A DNA stretch of 64,000 nucleotides, from assembly GCF_008195825.1 (NCBI RefSeq), contig NZ_CP043329.1:3162001-3226000 (forward strand), in the 5' to 3' direction. Positions 7,803 to 17,651 of this stretch are shown piece after piece (the stretch's first letter is position 1; each line of letters opens with the position of its first letter). The notes under the pieces were generated by a model. The model worked only from the letters and a program-made list of their open reading frames with translations. It was not told the DNA's origin and ran no database searches. The translations under genes and the position numbers were made by a program. This stretch comes from Pedobacter aquae (GTDB taxonomy: Bacteria; Bacteroidota; Bacteroidia; Sphingobacteriales; Sphingobacteriaceae).

Positions 7803-10697
7803 TTATCCTACAATTTCTTTAATATCTTCTTCTGATAAAGATTTAATGAAGCTTTCTTCTGTAGTAATTAAAGATTGGGCTACGGTAAGTTTTCGGTTTT
7901 GTAATGCTACAATTTTCTCTTCTACCGTATTTCTGGTGATAAATTTATAGATGAAAACATTCTTAGTTTGCCCAATACGGTGTGTACGGTCTATGGCTTG
8001 TTGCTCTACAGCAGGGTTCCACCAAGGGTCTAGAATAAAAACATAATCAGCCTCTGTTAAGTTTAAACCAACGCCACCAGCTTTTATAGAAATTAAGAAT
8101 ATTTGGATGTCTTGGTCTTGCTTAAATTCTTCTACAACTTTTCCACGGTTTGCGGTAGAACCATCTAAATAAGAGTATTTCACCTTTTTATCATCAAAAT
8201 ATTGCTTGTAAAGTTCTAACTGTTTTACAAATTGCGAGAATACCAATACTTTATGGCCAGCTTCAACAACACTGTTTAGTTTATGAACAACGTCTTTAAA
8301 CTTGCTTGATTCTCCTTCATATTCAGCATCTACCAAAGCCGGGTGATTAGCAATTTGCCTTAGTTTGGTAAGACCTTGTAAAATTTGAATAGGCGATTTA
8401 GAGAAAGTACCATCTTCTAAAGATTTCATCAACTCGTTACGGTATTCTGATTTCGTTTTCTCATAAAAATCGGCCTGTTCTACGGTCATTTCGCTATAAA
8501 ACAAACTTTCTGTTTTTGGCGGGAGCTCTGTAGCTACTTGCTCTTTGGTACGGCGCATCACAAAAGGTTTTATCAAAACCTGAAGCTTTTGTGCTTTTTC
8601 CTCGTCTTTCTTTTTCTCTATAGGCTGCACAAATTCTTGCTGGAAAAACGTTTGGGAGCCCAGTAAACCTGGGTTGATGAAAGACATCTGCGTCCATAAA
8701 TCGTTAACCGTATTTTCTACCGGCGTACCAGAAAGAATAAGTTTATATTTTGATTTGAGTTGCTTAACCGCTTTAAAAGATTTTGATGATGGGTTTTTGA
8801 TGTTCTGGCTTTCATCTAAAATAATATAGTTGAAATACATCTCTTTAATAACATCAACATCTAAACGGCTGATACCGTAAGTGGTAATTACCAAATCGTA
8901 CTGACTAAAAATACTAATATCTTTCTCTCTATTAGTACCCGTATGTGTACAAATTTTAAGTTGTGGTGTAAAGCGTTTTGCTTCGTTAATCCAGTTATAA
9001 ATTAAAGAAGTGGGCATAATCAATAAAGAAGTGGTATGTATGCCCAAGGCTTGTTGCTCTTCTTTAGCTTTTTGTAATAAGGCCAAAGTTTGTACAGTTT
9101 TACCCAAGCCCATATCATCAGCCAAGCAGCCGCCAAAATTATATTTCTGAAGAAAATGGAACCAGTTGTAGCCAGCTTTTTGGTAAGGTCTTAAAGTCCC
9201 ATTAAAATTTACAGGCTCGGTAACTTCTTCAATAAACTCAAAATCTGCTAGGCGTTGCAGTTTTCTATCCATGGTAACGCTAGCCAAATCGCTATTAGCA
9301 AAATCATGAACCAAACCTACATGTAGTTTCTTAAGTCTTAAACTTTCTGTACCATCTGTAAAAGAAAGCAAATTTCCGTATTGCGAAAACCATTTTTCTG
9401 GGATGATAGCAATCTCGCCATTAGGCAAAATAAACTCTCTTTTTTTATTGAGGATATGATTTCTAAGCTGAATAAAAGGGATTTTATAAATACCAAATTG
9501 CACAATAGCGTTAATATCAAACCAATCATTCTTTTCCTGAATTTCTAAATCGATTTTACTGTTACCAATCACATATTTTTTGGCGCTACTATCTTGTTCA
9601 AACTCAAAACCCTTCGCTATAAGGTCTTCATGATGCTCGCTTATCCAATCAAAAACAGAAAAAGATAAATCAGTTTCATCATGCTGATGCGCTACTTGCA
9701 AATGCACAAAAAGGTTGCTATTGGTTTTAAGGCCTAAAGCTAAAAGCTCGTCTAACTTATTTTTCTCCCATGATAAGGAGCGTTTAATACGATGAAAGAT
9801 ATAATCATCATCAATTTTCTCCATCCTTACGGTTACTTGCCTATCGCTGCCGGCGGCAAAAACATAATCGGCATATTTAAAATAAAGCTGTATTTCTGAT
9901 ACACCTTCTGGCACATAAACCACTTTAAGAATAGGCTTAGCGTCGTATTTTTCTGTATTGATGGTGAAGCCTTCTGCGTAAACGTGGTATTTTTCTATCA
10001 GTGGGGCAACAAATTTCTCGAAATAAGTAGTTTCTGATGATTTTGGTATAGAGATATATCTTTTATTAAGAAAAGGCTGTAGTTTTTTTCCTTCCAAACC
10101 TTGGTCAAAATGATAAAGCATATTATCTAACAACAACAAAGCGGGTTGGTTGGTAATAACCTGCGCATCTTTAAACATAAAATCAATCCTTAAACCCTGA
10201 TACTTGATGGTTGGGAAATAGCGGGTTTCAATCTCATTACGTCTAAAATGAAAAAGGATGGTTGCAGCTTCTTCTGCCAAGTGCAATTGCTTCTCCACAG
10301 GCCAACCTTCTTTACCCATTAAGTAAATTTCCTTATCACGGATAAGTGTCAAAGCCTCGGTAAGTTTCTTTTCTATCTTTGGGCGTACGGTATCACTAAA
10401 CTTATCATCCCAATTCTTGGTAAAAAACTCTAAGGGCCTAATGGTTTTTTTGTAATACTTTTTGATGATGTTGTTTTGCTCAATCTCCTCTAGTAATTTA
10501 ATCAGCTTGATATCGGTAGCATCAATAATAGGAGAAAATTCTTTGGCTGTATTAGAAAAAATACGTTGGTAAGTGAGAGAAAAGCCACCGTTTTGATTTA
10601 ATTGCACCACATGAGGCTCTATTAAAAAACCTAAAAAATCATGTTTGGCTAATGAATAAACCAGTTTACAGGGTTTATCGCTTTCTACTCTTAACAT
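7803..10697 (-). CDS. SNF2-family DEAD/DEAH-box helicase
   Basis: 964 residues. The C-terminal 440 residues form a complete SNF2 ATPase core: Walker A in DDMGLGKTVQT (about 526-536), Walker B variant DESQ in ILDESQNIKN (about 627), SGTPVEN as motif III, and the second lobe with GGVGLNLTEADYVF and DRTHRIGQ (motif VI). The 480-residue N-terminal half matches the poorly characterised extension of bacterial HepA/RapA-like SNF2 proteins. It probably acts on DNA or RNA polymerase complexes as a translocase. It is monocistronic and convergent with the gldH operon. Confidence 0.9.
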   Translation of the reverse strand: MLRVESDKPCKLVYSLAKHDFLGFLIEPHVVQLNQNGGFSLTYQRIFSNTAKEFSPIIDATDIKLIKLLEEIEQNNIIKKYYKKTIRPLEFFTKNWDDKFSDTVRPKIEKKLTEALTLIRDKEIYLMGKEGWPVEKQLHLAEEAATILFHFRRNEIETRYFPTIKYQGLRIDFMFKDAQVITNQPALLLLDNMLYHFDQGLEGKKLQPFLNKRYISIPKSSETTYFEKFVAPLIEKYHVYAEGFTINTEKYDAKPILKVVYVPEGVSEIQLYFKYADYVFAAGSDRQVTVRMEKIDDDYIFHRIKRSLSWEKNKLDELLALGLKTNSNLFVHLQVAHQHDETDLSFSVFDWISEHHEDLIAKGFEFEQDSSAKKYVIGNSKIDLEIQEKNDWFDINAIVQFGIYKIPFIQLRNHILNKKREFILPNGEIAIIPEKWFSQYGNLLSFTDGTESLRLKKLHVGLVHDFANSDLASVTMDRKLQRLADFEFIEEVTEPVNFNGTLRPYQKAGYNWFHFLQKYNFGGCLADDMGLGKTVQTLALLQKAKEEQQALGIHTTSLLIMPTSLIYNWINEAKRFTPQLKICTHTGTNREKDISIFSQYDLVITTYGISRLDVDVIKEMYFNYIILDESQNIKNPSSKSFKAVKQLKSKYKLILSGTPVENTVNDLWTQMSFINPGLLGSQTFFQQEFVQPIEKKKDEEKAQKLQVLIKPFVMRRTKEQVATELPPKTESLFYSEMTVEQADFYEKTKSEYRNELMKSLEDGTFSKSPIQILQGLTKLRQIANHPALVDAEYEGESSKFKDVVHKLNSVVEAGHKVLVFSQFVKQLELYKQYFDDKKVKYSYLDGSTANRGKVVEEFKQDQDIQIFLISIKAGGVGLNLTEADYVFILDPWWNPAVEQQAIDRTHRIGQTKNVFIYKFITRNTVEEKIVALQNRKLTVAQSLITTEESFIKSLSEEDIKEIVG

Positions 10698-10877
10698 CTT
10701 GGAACCGGATAAAAATTTTAAGAAGGTAGCACTAGAAAAAATTCTAAATTATAAAGAGATTTTGGCATTAAGAAATAAATAATTTTTTATGCTAAATTGC
10801 TGTACTATTACAAAAAATAGCTTAAACCAATTAAACCATAATTAGTCTTACTTTATAGAGGGATTTTATCCAAAAAG

Positions 10878-13800
10878 ATGAATCATTTTAAACTGGTATT
10901 GTATTTATGCAGTGTATTATGCTTTGCTGCCATAGGAAATGCTGTGGCCCAAGGTTCATCTAATAAAGGGACAGATTTTTGGGTAGCTTATGCGGGGCAT
11001 ATTGATGGATTAGGCTCTAGATTAACTCTTTTTATTACTTCACAAACCAATGCAACAGTAAACATCAATGCGGGGGGGGTAATTTACCTCCGGTAACGGT
11101 TTTGGCTAACCAAGCTGTTCCGGTTTATATCAATCCTAATACCTATAATACGTATGTTGGGGGCTCAGATATTATTTATCAAGACAGAGGGATACATGTA
11201 ACATCTGATGTTCCTATAGTTTTATATTCGCATATTTCTAGAAGTGCTAGGTCTGCGGCAACATTGGTTTTACCTACAAAGGCATTAGGTAATGAGTATA
11301 TTGCTATGGCTTATGATCAAATAGCTAATAACGCCAATAATTTTAGAGTTTCGCAATTTACTTTAGTGGCTGTTGAGGATAGTACACAAGTAGAAATTTC
11401 GCCTGTTGCTACTATTTATAATAGTCCTAGGATTGGTACAACTACATTTCAAATAAGATTAGATAAAGGAGATGTTTATCAGTACCAATCCACAACCGAT
11501 GTAACTGGTGTAAGGATTAAAACTATTGGTAATTGTAAGCCTTTAGCTGTTTTTTCTGGAAGTACTCAAAACGGTTTCTGCAGTACTTCTGCGAGTTCAA
11601 ACCTTTCAGGTGATAATCTCTATCAGCAGCTCTTCCCTATATCGGCTTGGGGCAAAAATTATGTTACCGCACCATTTTATAATGCGCAGAATGGCGCACA
11701 AGATATCATTAGAATTTATGTAAATGAGGATGATACTCAAATTTCTGTGAATGGTTCAACCACACAAGCAGGTAATACAGTTCTTCAAAATCCTTATTCA
11801 AAGGGCAGTATCATTACTTTTTACGGAAGCATACCATTTGTAATTAAAGGCTCTAAACCTATAAGTTTAGCGCAGTTACAAGTAACCCAAGTATGCAATC
11901 CTAATAATATCGGTACATTAAGGTTTCCAGGTGATCCAGAAATGACGATTTTAAACCCGATAGAGCAAACGCTATCTGATGTTACCCTATATTCTGCTGT
12001 AAGTGTACCAGTAGTTGCCCCAACAAATATTATAGCTCATTATTTAAATATCATTCTTAAAACAGTAGATATACCAAGTTTAAGGGTAGACGGCGCTGTA
12101 CCTCCTGGTAACTTTGTTGCTATTGATAGCGAGTATAGTTATATAACAGTAGATGTTACAGCTTCTTCTGCTACAAATCCGGCACACCGGATTGTTTGTA
12201 ATGGGGGCTTTGTTGCTATCGCCTATGGTTATGGAAATGTGGAATCTTACGCCTATTTAGCCGGCTCTGATTTAAAAAATTTAAATGCTAATATTTCTTT
12301 TTTCCCTCCGGGAAGTACAAATTCAACATCTAATTTATGTATTGGGGAAAATTATTATGTTAAGTTAAAACTTCCCTATCCAACCAACAGGATTATTTGG
12401 GATTTAAAAAACGGTCAAAAAAGAGATACCATAAACCCAATAGCAGCATCGCAAACAGAGGTGGTAAACGGTATAACCAGTTATTTTTATGATTACGAAA
12501 TAGCTGCTAGTGAAATTAATGCTAGTGGGATGTATAATTTAAAAGCCATAGTATTAAACCCAGCTCCAGCCAGCTGCAATGCAGAAGAAGAAATATTAAC
12601 CGAATTTGAAGTCTTTAATCCGCCAACGGCATCTTTTACTTATAATAATAAGCTTTGTCCAGAATCTCCTATTGCTTTTACGCCTATAAGCGATGGCAAG
12701 GGGAATCCTGTAAACAAATGGCTTTGGGATTTTGGCGATGGCAATATCTCAACTTTGCAAAATCCAAATCATGCTTATACCACACCAGGAGATAAAATTG
12801 TTTCGCTATCTGTAGCTATAGATAAGGGCTGTTGGTCTACTATTTTTAAAGATACCATCCATATAAAAGCATTTCCTAACCCCGATTTTAATTTTTCTAG
12901 CACAACATGTGTAAATAAAGAAATTCAGTTTTCTGATATTTCTACAGCAACAGAGCAAACTATAACTTCATGGTTATGGAATTTTGGTGATGGTAATACC
13001 TCTACCTTACAAAACCCCAAACATGTGTTTACTACTGTTGGAGATTTTACGGTAACACTAACTGTTACTACAGATAATGCTTGTATAAAAGCTATCAGTA
13101 AAGTTGTCAAGATTAACCCTTTACCGATTGTAGATTTTATTACGCCAGATTTTTGTTTAAGTGATGCTTTAGCAACTTTTATCAATACAAGTACCATTGC
13201 CGACAATAGCAATATGTCTTATGCTTGGGATTTTGGCGACCCGGCCTCTGGCTCTTTCAATACATCGGTACAAAAAGACGGAACGCATAGTTATAGCGCA
13301 CAAGGTGTTTACAGAGTAAAATTAACAGCTACTTCATTAGTTACAGGCTGCCAAACTGTTTTAGAAAAAGATTTTACTGTAAATGGTAGTACTCCTGTAC
13401 CCAGATTTAATGTTTTAAATGATGCCGCTTTATGTATTAACCAAGCCGTTGTTTTTGAAGATGTAGCGCTGGTAGATTTTGGCGAAATCACAAAAATAGA
13501 ATGGTATTGGGATTATGATCAAAACCCATCTTTAAAATTTGTTGATGAAACACCCGCTTTAAGAAATACTGCCGAGAAAAGGAAATACAGCTATACTTAC
13601 CCCATATTTTATGCTCCGTTAACCAAGCAAGTTAAGGTAAGGATGGTGGTTTATTCTGGCATCTCTTGCTCTGGTTATTTGGATAAAATCATCACGCTTA
13701 AAGCGATTCCACAAGTAAATTTTATACTCCCGCCAACTTGTTTGCCTCAAGGTAAAGCTGCCTTTACCAATAATACTACTATTAACGGAGTAGATGATCC

Positions 13801-15010
13801 GGCTATAAGTTATGTATGGAATTTTGGAGATGGAAATACATCAACACAAAAAAATCCTACTCACCAGTATGCAGCGGCTGGTAATTATCCGGTAATCTTA
13901 ACAGCAACTTTTAATGGTTGTAGCAAATCAGACACTTTAACTTTTAATGTGATAGCTGCCATACCCGATGTAAATTTTGAAGTCATCAACAGTAATAATT
14001 TGTGTAGTAACCAGCCTGTGGTATTTAAAGATTTATCTGCTATCAGTTTTGGGAATATCACAAAGATAGAATGGTTCTTTAATGAATCTACAGAAATTAA
14101 TAATCCAAACTACTATCGAGTTGTAAATGTGCCAGCCTCAGGGGCTGAGTATAGTTTTAGTTATCCGGTATTTCATAGTCCGCTTACAAAAAATATAACT
14201 GTTAAGCTTAAAACTTATTCTGGAACTTGTGTATCCGAGAAAATCATGAATATTACGCTTAAAGCGGTTCCTCAAATTTCTTTTACACCTATGCCAGAAG
14301 TTTGCCAAGAGCAAGCTGATTTTAGCATTACTCAAGCAAAAGAAAATAGTGGTTTTGCGGGTAGCGCAACTTTTACAGGAAGAGGCGTTAGTCCTGATGG
14401 AATGTTTTCACCATCATCGGCTGGTCCTGGCGAACATCAAATCACTTATACTTTTACAGGGACTAATGCTTGTGTAGAAGTTTTAAGCCAGAGCATAAAA
14501 GTTAATCCAACGCCTATCATCAGCGCAGGCGAAAACCAAACTATATTAATTGGTGGTAATGCGGTTTTAAATGCTCTTGCATCTGGGGATGGTTTAACAT
14601 ATAGCTGGTCTCCGGCTACGGGTCTTAGTAATCCTTCTGCATTAAACCCTATTGCTAATCCTACAGATGATATTACTTATACCTTAACGGTTAATAGCGC
14701 CTCGGGCTGTGTTGCCACAGATGAAGTATTTATTAAAGTTTTACAAAAACCAGAAATTCCTAATGTATTTACCCCTAATGGGGATGGTACAAACGATAGA
14801 TGGGAAATTAAATACTTAGACAGTTATCCTTCTGTACAGGTAAATGTTTACAATAGATACGGAAAAGTTGTTTATCAAAGTAATAATTACAGCCAAGCTT
14901 GGGATGGTAGATTTAATGGGGAAGATTTACCAGTTGGTGCTTATTATTACATCATCAATATTGAAGAACGAAATTTAAAATATTCTGGGTCGGTTATGAT
15001 TGTGAGGTAG
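10878..15010 (+). CDS. giant surface protein: IgGFc-binding-like, PKD repeats, type B T9SS sorting domain (frameshifted)
   Basis: The frame opens at ATG 10878, is interrupted at a G8 tract (11072-11079) and continues in the -1 frame to 15010. Nine Gs would give one open frame of about 1377 residues. After a signal peptide (cleavage near AVAQ), residues 25-460 resemble the IgGFc-binding N-terminal domain (GTDFWVAYAGH, SDVPIVLYSHISR). PKD-like repeats lie near 618, 702, 784 and 980 (DFGDGN / NFGDGNTST motifs). The last 85 residues form the gliding-motility-associated CHU_C type B signal (PNVFTPNGDGTNDRW, YNRYGKVVY, DLPVGAYYY). Expected to be exported by T9SS as an adhesin. The PorP/SprF-like partner follows with a 1-nt overlap. 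Confidence 0.85.
11072..11079 (+). repeat. G8 homopolymer at the frame break of the surface protein
   Basis: Eight consecutive Gs in an AT-rich genome, placed at codon 65-67 of a 1377-codon surface-protein gene. Upstream codons read VNINAGG; downstream, the in-frame continuation NLPPVTVLANQ lies in the -1 frame. One G added, or two removed, restores the full protein. This is the arrangement of slipped-strand contingency loci, but a consensus undercall gives the same picture. Confidence 0.8.
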
Positions 15011-16035
15011 TGCAGGGAAAAAGAAGAAGATATTGGATTTTTATTTTGCTCGTTATGATGAGTAATGGTCTTGCTAATGCCCAGCAAAAACCTCAGTATA
15101 CGCAGTATATTCTTAATAATTATATCATTAACCCGGCAGTAACAGGCATAGAAAATTATGTTGATGTAAAATTTGCCAACCGTAAACAATGGGCTGGTTT
15201 ACAAGACGCCCCAGAAAGCAGCTACCTAAGTGTACATTTCCCGCTAGGCAAGAAAGATGAAAGGGTAACACCTACTTCTTTTGATATGACGGGCGAGAGC
15301 TTTTATGTTTATAGGTACCAGTACGAGTATATGACATCGGCACCGCACCATGGTTTAGGCTTTGTTGCAGCTACAGATAAGGCAGGTGCACTAAAACAAA
15401 GTAATTTTAACATCAATTACGCTTATCATTTAGGTTTATCAACGCATGTAAATTTAGCCGTTGGCGTAAGTGTAGGTTTATCTAACAGCAATATCAATTT
15501 TGATGATTTAAAACCGGGCGAAGTGGCAGACCAAGCTTTAGGAAACGGCCAAGTAAGTAGACTTAAACCTGATGTTAATGTTGGTGTTTGGCTTTATTCG
15601 CCCACTTATTTTGCTGGTGCATCTATACAGCAGGTACTGCCTCAAAGCATTGTTTTTAATGATGATAATACTTATAAAGAGGCAATCACTGTGCCTCATT
15701 ATTTTGTAACCGCGGGTTATAAATTTTGGTTTGATGATTATTATACCTTTATACCTTCTGTCATGTTAAAATGGCTAACACCTCTAAAGCCCACACTAGA
15801 CTATAATGTAAAGTTCACTTTTAAAGATAAATTATGGCTTGGTGGTAGTTACAGAAAAGACGACGCCTTTTCTGGGATGTTAGGCTTTAATATATCTTCT
15901 TTGGTAAACATCAGTTATGCTTATGATATTACCACTTCTCCACTAAATTCTGTCTCAAAAGGTACTCAAGAAATTATGATTGGACTAACACTTAACAATA
16001 AATACAAAGTGTTACAACCCACAAGATTCTGGTAA
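15010..16035 (+). CDS. PorP/SprF family type IX secretion system membrane protein
   Basis: 341 residues from a GTG start overlapping the previous TAG by one base. After a signal peptide (cleavage near ANAQ), it opens with the family hallmark QYTQYILNNYIINPAVTGIENY. Repeated amphipathic strands of an outer-membrane beta-barrel run through to the end. PorP/SprF-like proteins are encoded beside type B CTD cargo and are required to export or anchor those partners (SprF with SprB). This pairing strongly suggests it serves the giant PKD protein. No frame problem. Confidence 0.9.
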   Translation: MQGKRRRYWIFILLVMMSNGLANAQQKPQYTQYILNNYIINPAVTGIENYVDVKFANRKQWAGLQDAPESSYLSVHFPLGKKDERVTPTSFDMTGESFYVYRYQYEYMTSAPHHGLGFVAATDKAGALKQSNFNINYAYHLGLSTHVNLAVGVSVGLSNSNINFDDLKPGEVADQALGNGQVSRLKPDVNVGVWLYSPTYFAGASIQQVLPQSIVFNDDNTYKEAITVPHYFVTAGYKFWFDDYYTFIPSVMLKWLTPLKPTLDYNVKFTFKDKLWLGGSYRKDDAFSGMLGFNISSLVNISYAYDITTSPLNSVSKGTQEIMIGLTLNNKYKVLQPTRFW

Positions 16036-16101
16036 ACAGGTAATTTAGAGACAATTTTACGCAAACGTTTTATGGTTATTTAAAGAAATAAAATTAACAA
16101 T

Positions 16102-16197
16102 TTAAGCCTTTACATAATCTAATTGTTGGTTATTATCATTTTTTACGATAGATAATTTCTTTTCTTTTAATATCTCCCTTAGCTTTTTCTTTCTCAT
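16102..16197 (-). CDS. possible 31-residue basic peptide
   Basis: ATG-initiated minus-strand ORF reading MRKKKLREILKEKK and onward, ending VKA. Its Lys/Arg-rich, helix-prone N-terminus is unlike random translation, but at this length coding status is undecided. A palindrome lies just upstream of its start. No family recognised. Confidence 0.25.
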   Translation of the reverse strand: MRKKKLREILKEKKLSIVKNDNNQQLDYVKA

Positions 16198-16220
16198 GCT
16201 GTATTTTGATTTTTAGGCTA

Positions 16221-16239
16221 TTGCTTGATAGTCAAGCAA
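16221..16239. promoter_or_regulatory. 19-bp palindrome, possible operator
   Basis: TTGCTTGA-TAG-TCAAGCAA is a perfect inverted repeat with a 3-nt centre. It has no adjoining T-run on either strand, so it is not an intrinsic terminator. It lies 24 nt upstream of the small minus-strand ORF, so an operator is possible. Confidence 0.35.
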
Positions 16240-16404
16240 AAACAGATATTAGTATAACCAATTGTAACACAAATAATACTCATATTTTAAACTAAAAGTC
16301 CTCTTGAAAAAGGGGAAGAAAGGAGGCTGGAAAATATATCTAAATGACAAATAATCTAATTTAACAAAACTCCAATTAAACAATAAAAACCATACGAAAT
16401 TAAC

Positions 16405-17582
16405 ATGAAAAATAATTTAAATTCTATCCTAAGCTTTTCAATAAAAAAGCTTCTTTATTAACGATAGTTGCAGTATCTACCCTAGTTGTAGCCTGTAAAA
16501 AAGATGCGAAAGAAACATCTGTAGAAACATTAAGTGCAAATGCAGGAAGTAAAAATGCAATTGCTGTAGCAGCGGCAGAAAGTGGTTCTGGTTGGTCAGA
16601 ACTAACCTCTACCGTAGAAGCTAACCAAAGAGTGCATTTAGAAAATTTTGAAGGGAACGGCCTAAAGACAAGATCTTGGAATGCTGGGGCCGCGTGGTAT
16701 TTAAATGCTGCCGAAAGCACATCAGGAAGTTCTTATGGCTCTAATAATGTTGCAAGCTATACTTACAGCGCTAGTAATAACAAAAGACATACTTTTACCT
16801 TACATAAGGCCCCAGGTAACCGCTCAGAAATTAGAATTCAGGATAATTACGATGTAGGAGATATACGCCAATTTGAAGGTGATATTACTATTAACAGTAG
16901 CGTTTTTGCTAGTAATGCAGTTTTTCAAATATGGGGTGGTATTGTAATAAATGGAAGTCAAAGAGCTACTTTATTACAAATTAGAGGTGATGGATCTGTA
17001 AATGGAGGACAATTAAGAGTTGTGCCAAATGGTGTAACAAACGAGGTTGGTAATCGTACTATAGCTACAGGTTTATTAGCTAAATCAACACCAACAAAAA
17101 TAAATGTAGTACACTTTCAAGAGATTGCATCAAGACCGGGACGTATAGTCATATATGTGGATGGTAATCAAGTATATTCATGTGAAGAAAACCAAAAACC
17201 TACTAATGGCGATGGAACTAATTACATGAAATATGGTAATTATGGTAGAGAAGATGAAGATGCTAATGAAACAAATTCTGTTGTTACATGGTCTAATGTT
17301 AGATATTGGGAAATACCAAAAGTAACAGTACGTCAAGGATGCAATTACACAGGATGGAGCGCTAGTTTAAGTGTTGGTGATTATACTTTATCTCAATTAC
17401 AGGCTTTAGGTTTTGTTAATGATGATGCATCATCTATTGTAGTACCTGCTGGTTTAAGAGTAAGGGTTTACACTGATAATAATTTTGCTGGTACTACAGC
17501 AAGTTATACTTCAAGTCAAAGTTGCTTAAATTCTACTTTTAACGATAGAATTTCTTCTATTAGAGTAGAACAGATACCTTAA
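16405..17582 (+). CDS. lipoprotein: alginate-lyase-like jelly-roll plus beta/gamma-crystallin domain (frameshifted)
   Basis: ATG at 16405 begins a lipoprotein signal, but the frame breaks at A6 (16443-16448). Seven As would give MKNNLNSILSFSIKK joined to ASLLTIVAVSTLVVAC, a textbook lipobox with Cys 31. Residues about 75-300 look like a PL7-type jelly-roll: RSEIRIQ, FQIWGG and YMKYGNYGRE echo the RxExR, QIH and YFKAGxY motifs, imperfectly. The C-terminal 85 residues (CNYTGWSASLSVGDYTL, DNNFAGTTASY) are a beta/gamma-crystallin domain. A surface polysaccharide-binding or lyase role is likely; catalysis is unproven. Hairpin terminator follows. Confidence 0.72.
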
Positions 17583-17601
17583 ATAAATTTTCTATTTCAA
17601 T

Positions 17602-17632
17602 AAAAGGGCAGCATTTTTATAGCTGCCCTTTT
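17602..17632. terminator. bidirectional intrinsic terminator
   Basis: Perfect 11-bp stem AAAAGGGCAGC / GCTGCCCTTTT (17602-17612 and 17622-17632) with a 9-nt loop. It follows the lyase-like gene. Before the IS inserted, it would also have terminated the convergent MFS gene, whose ancestral stop codon overlaps the right arm. Confidence 0.88.
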
Positions 17633-17651
17633 ATGATTTATGATTTTTTTT

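Larger units (their letters stand above)
16036..16404. other. 369-bp intergenic region
   Basis: AT-rich spacer between the PorP-like and lyase-like genes. It contains a possible 31-codon minus-strand ORF (16102-16197) and a perfect 8-bp-arm palindrome (16221-16239). The 3' half should hold the promoter of the downstream lipoprotein gene, but I see no convincing TAnnTTTG element. Confidence 0.6.
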
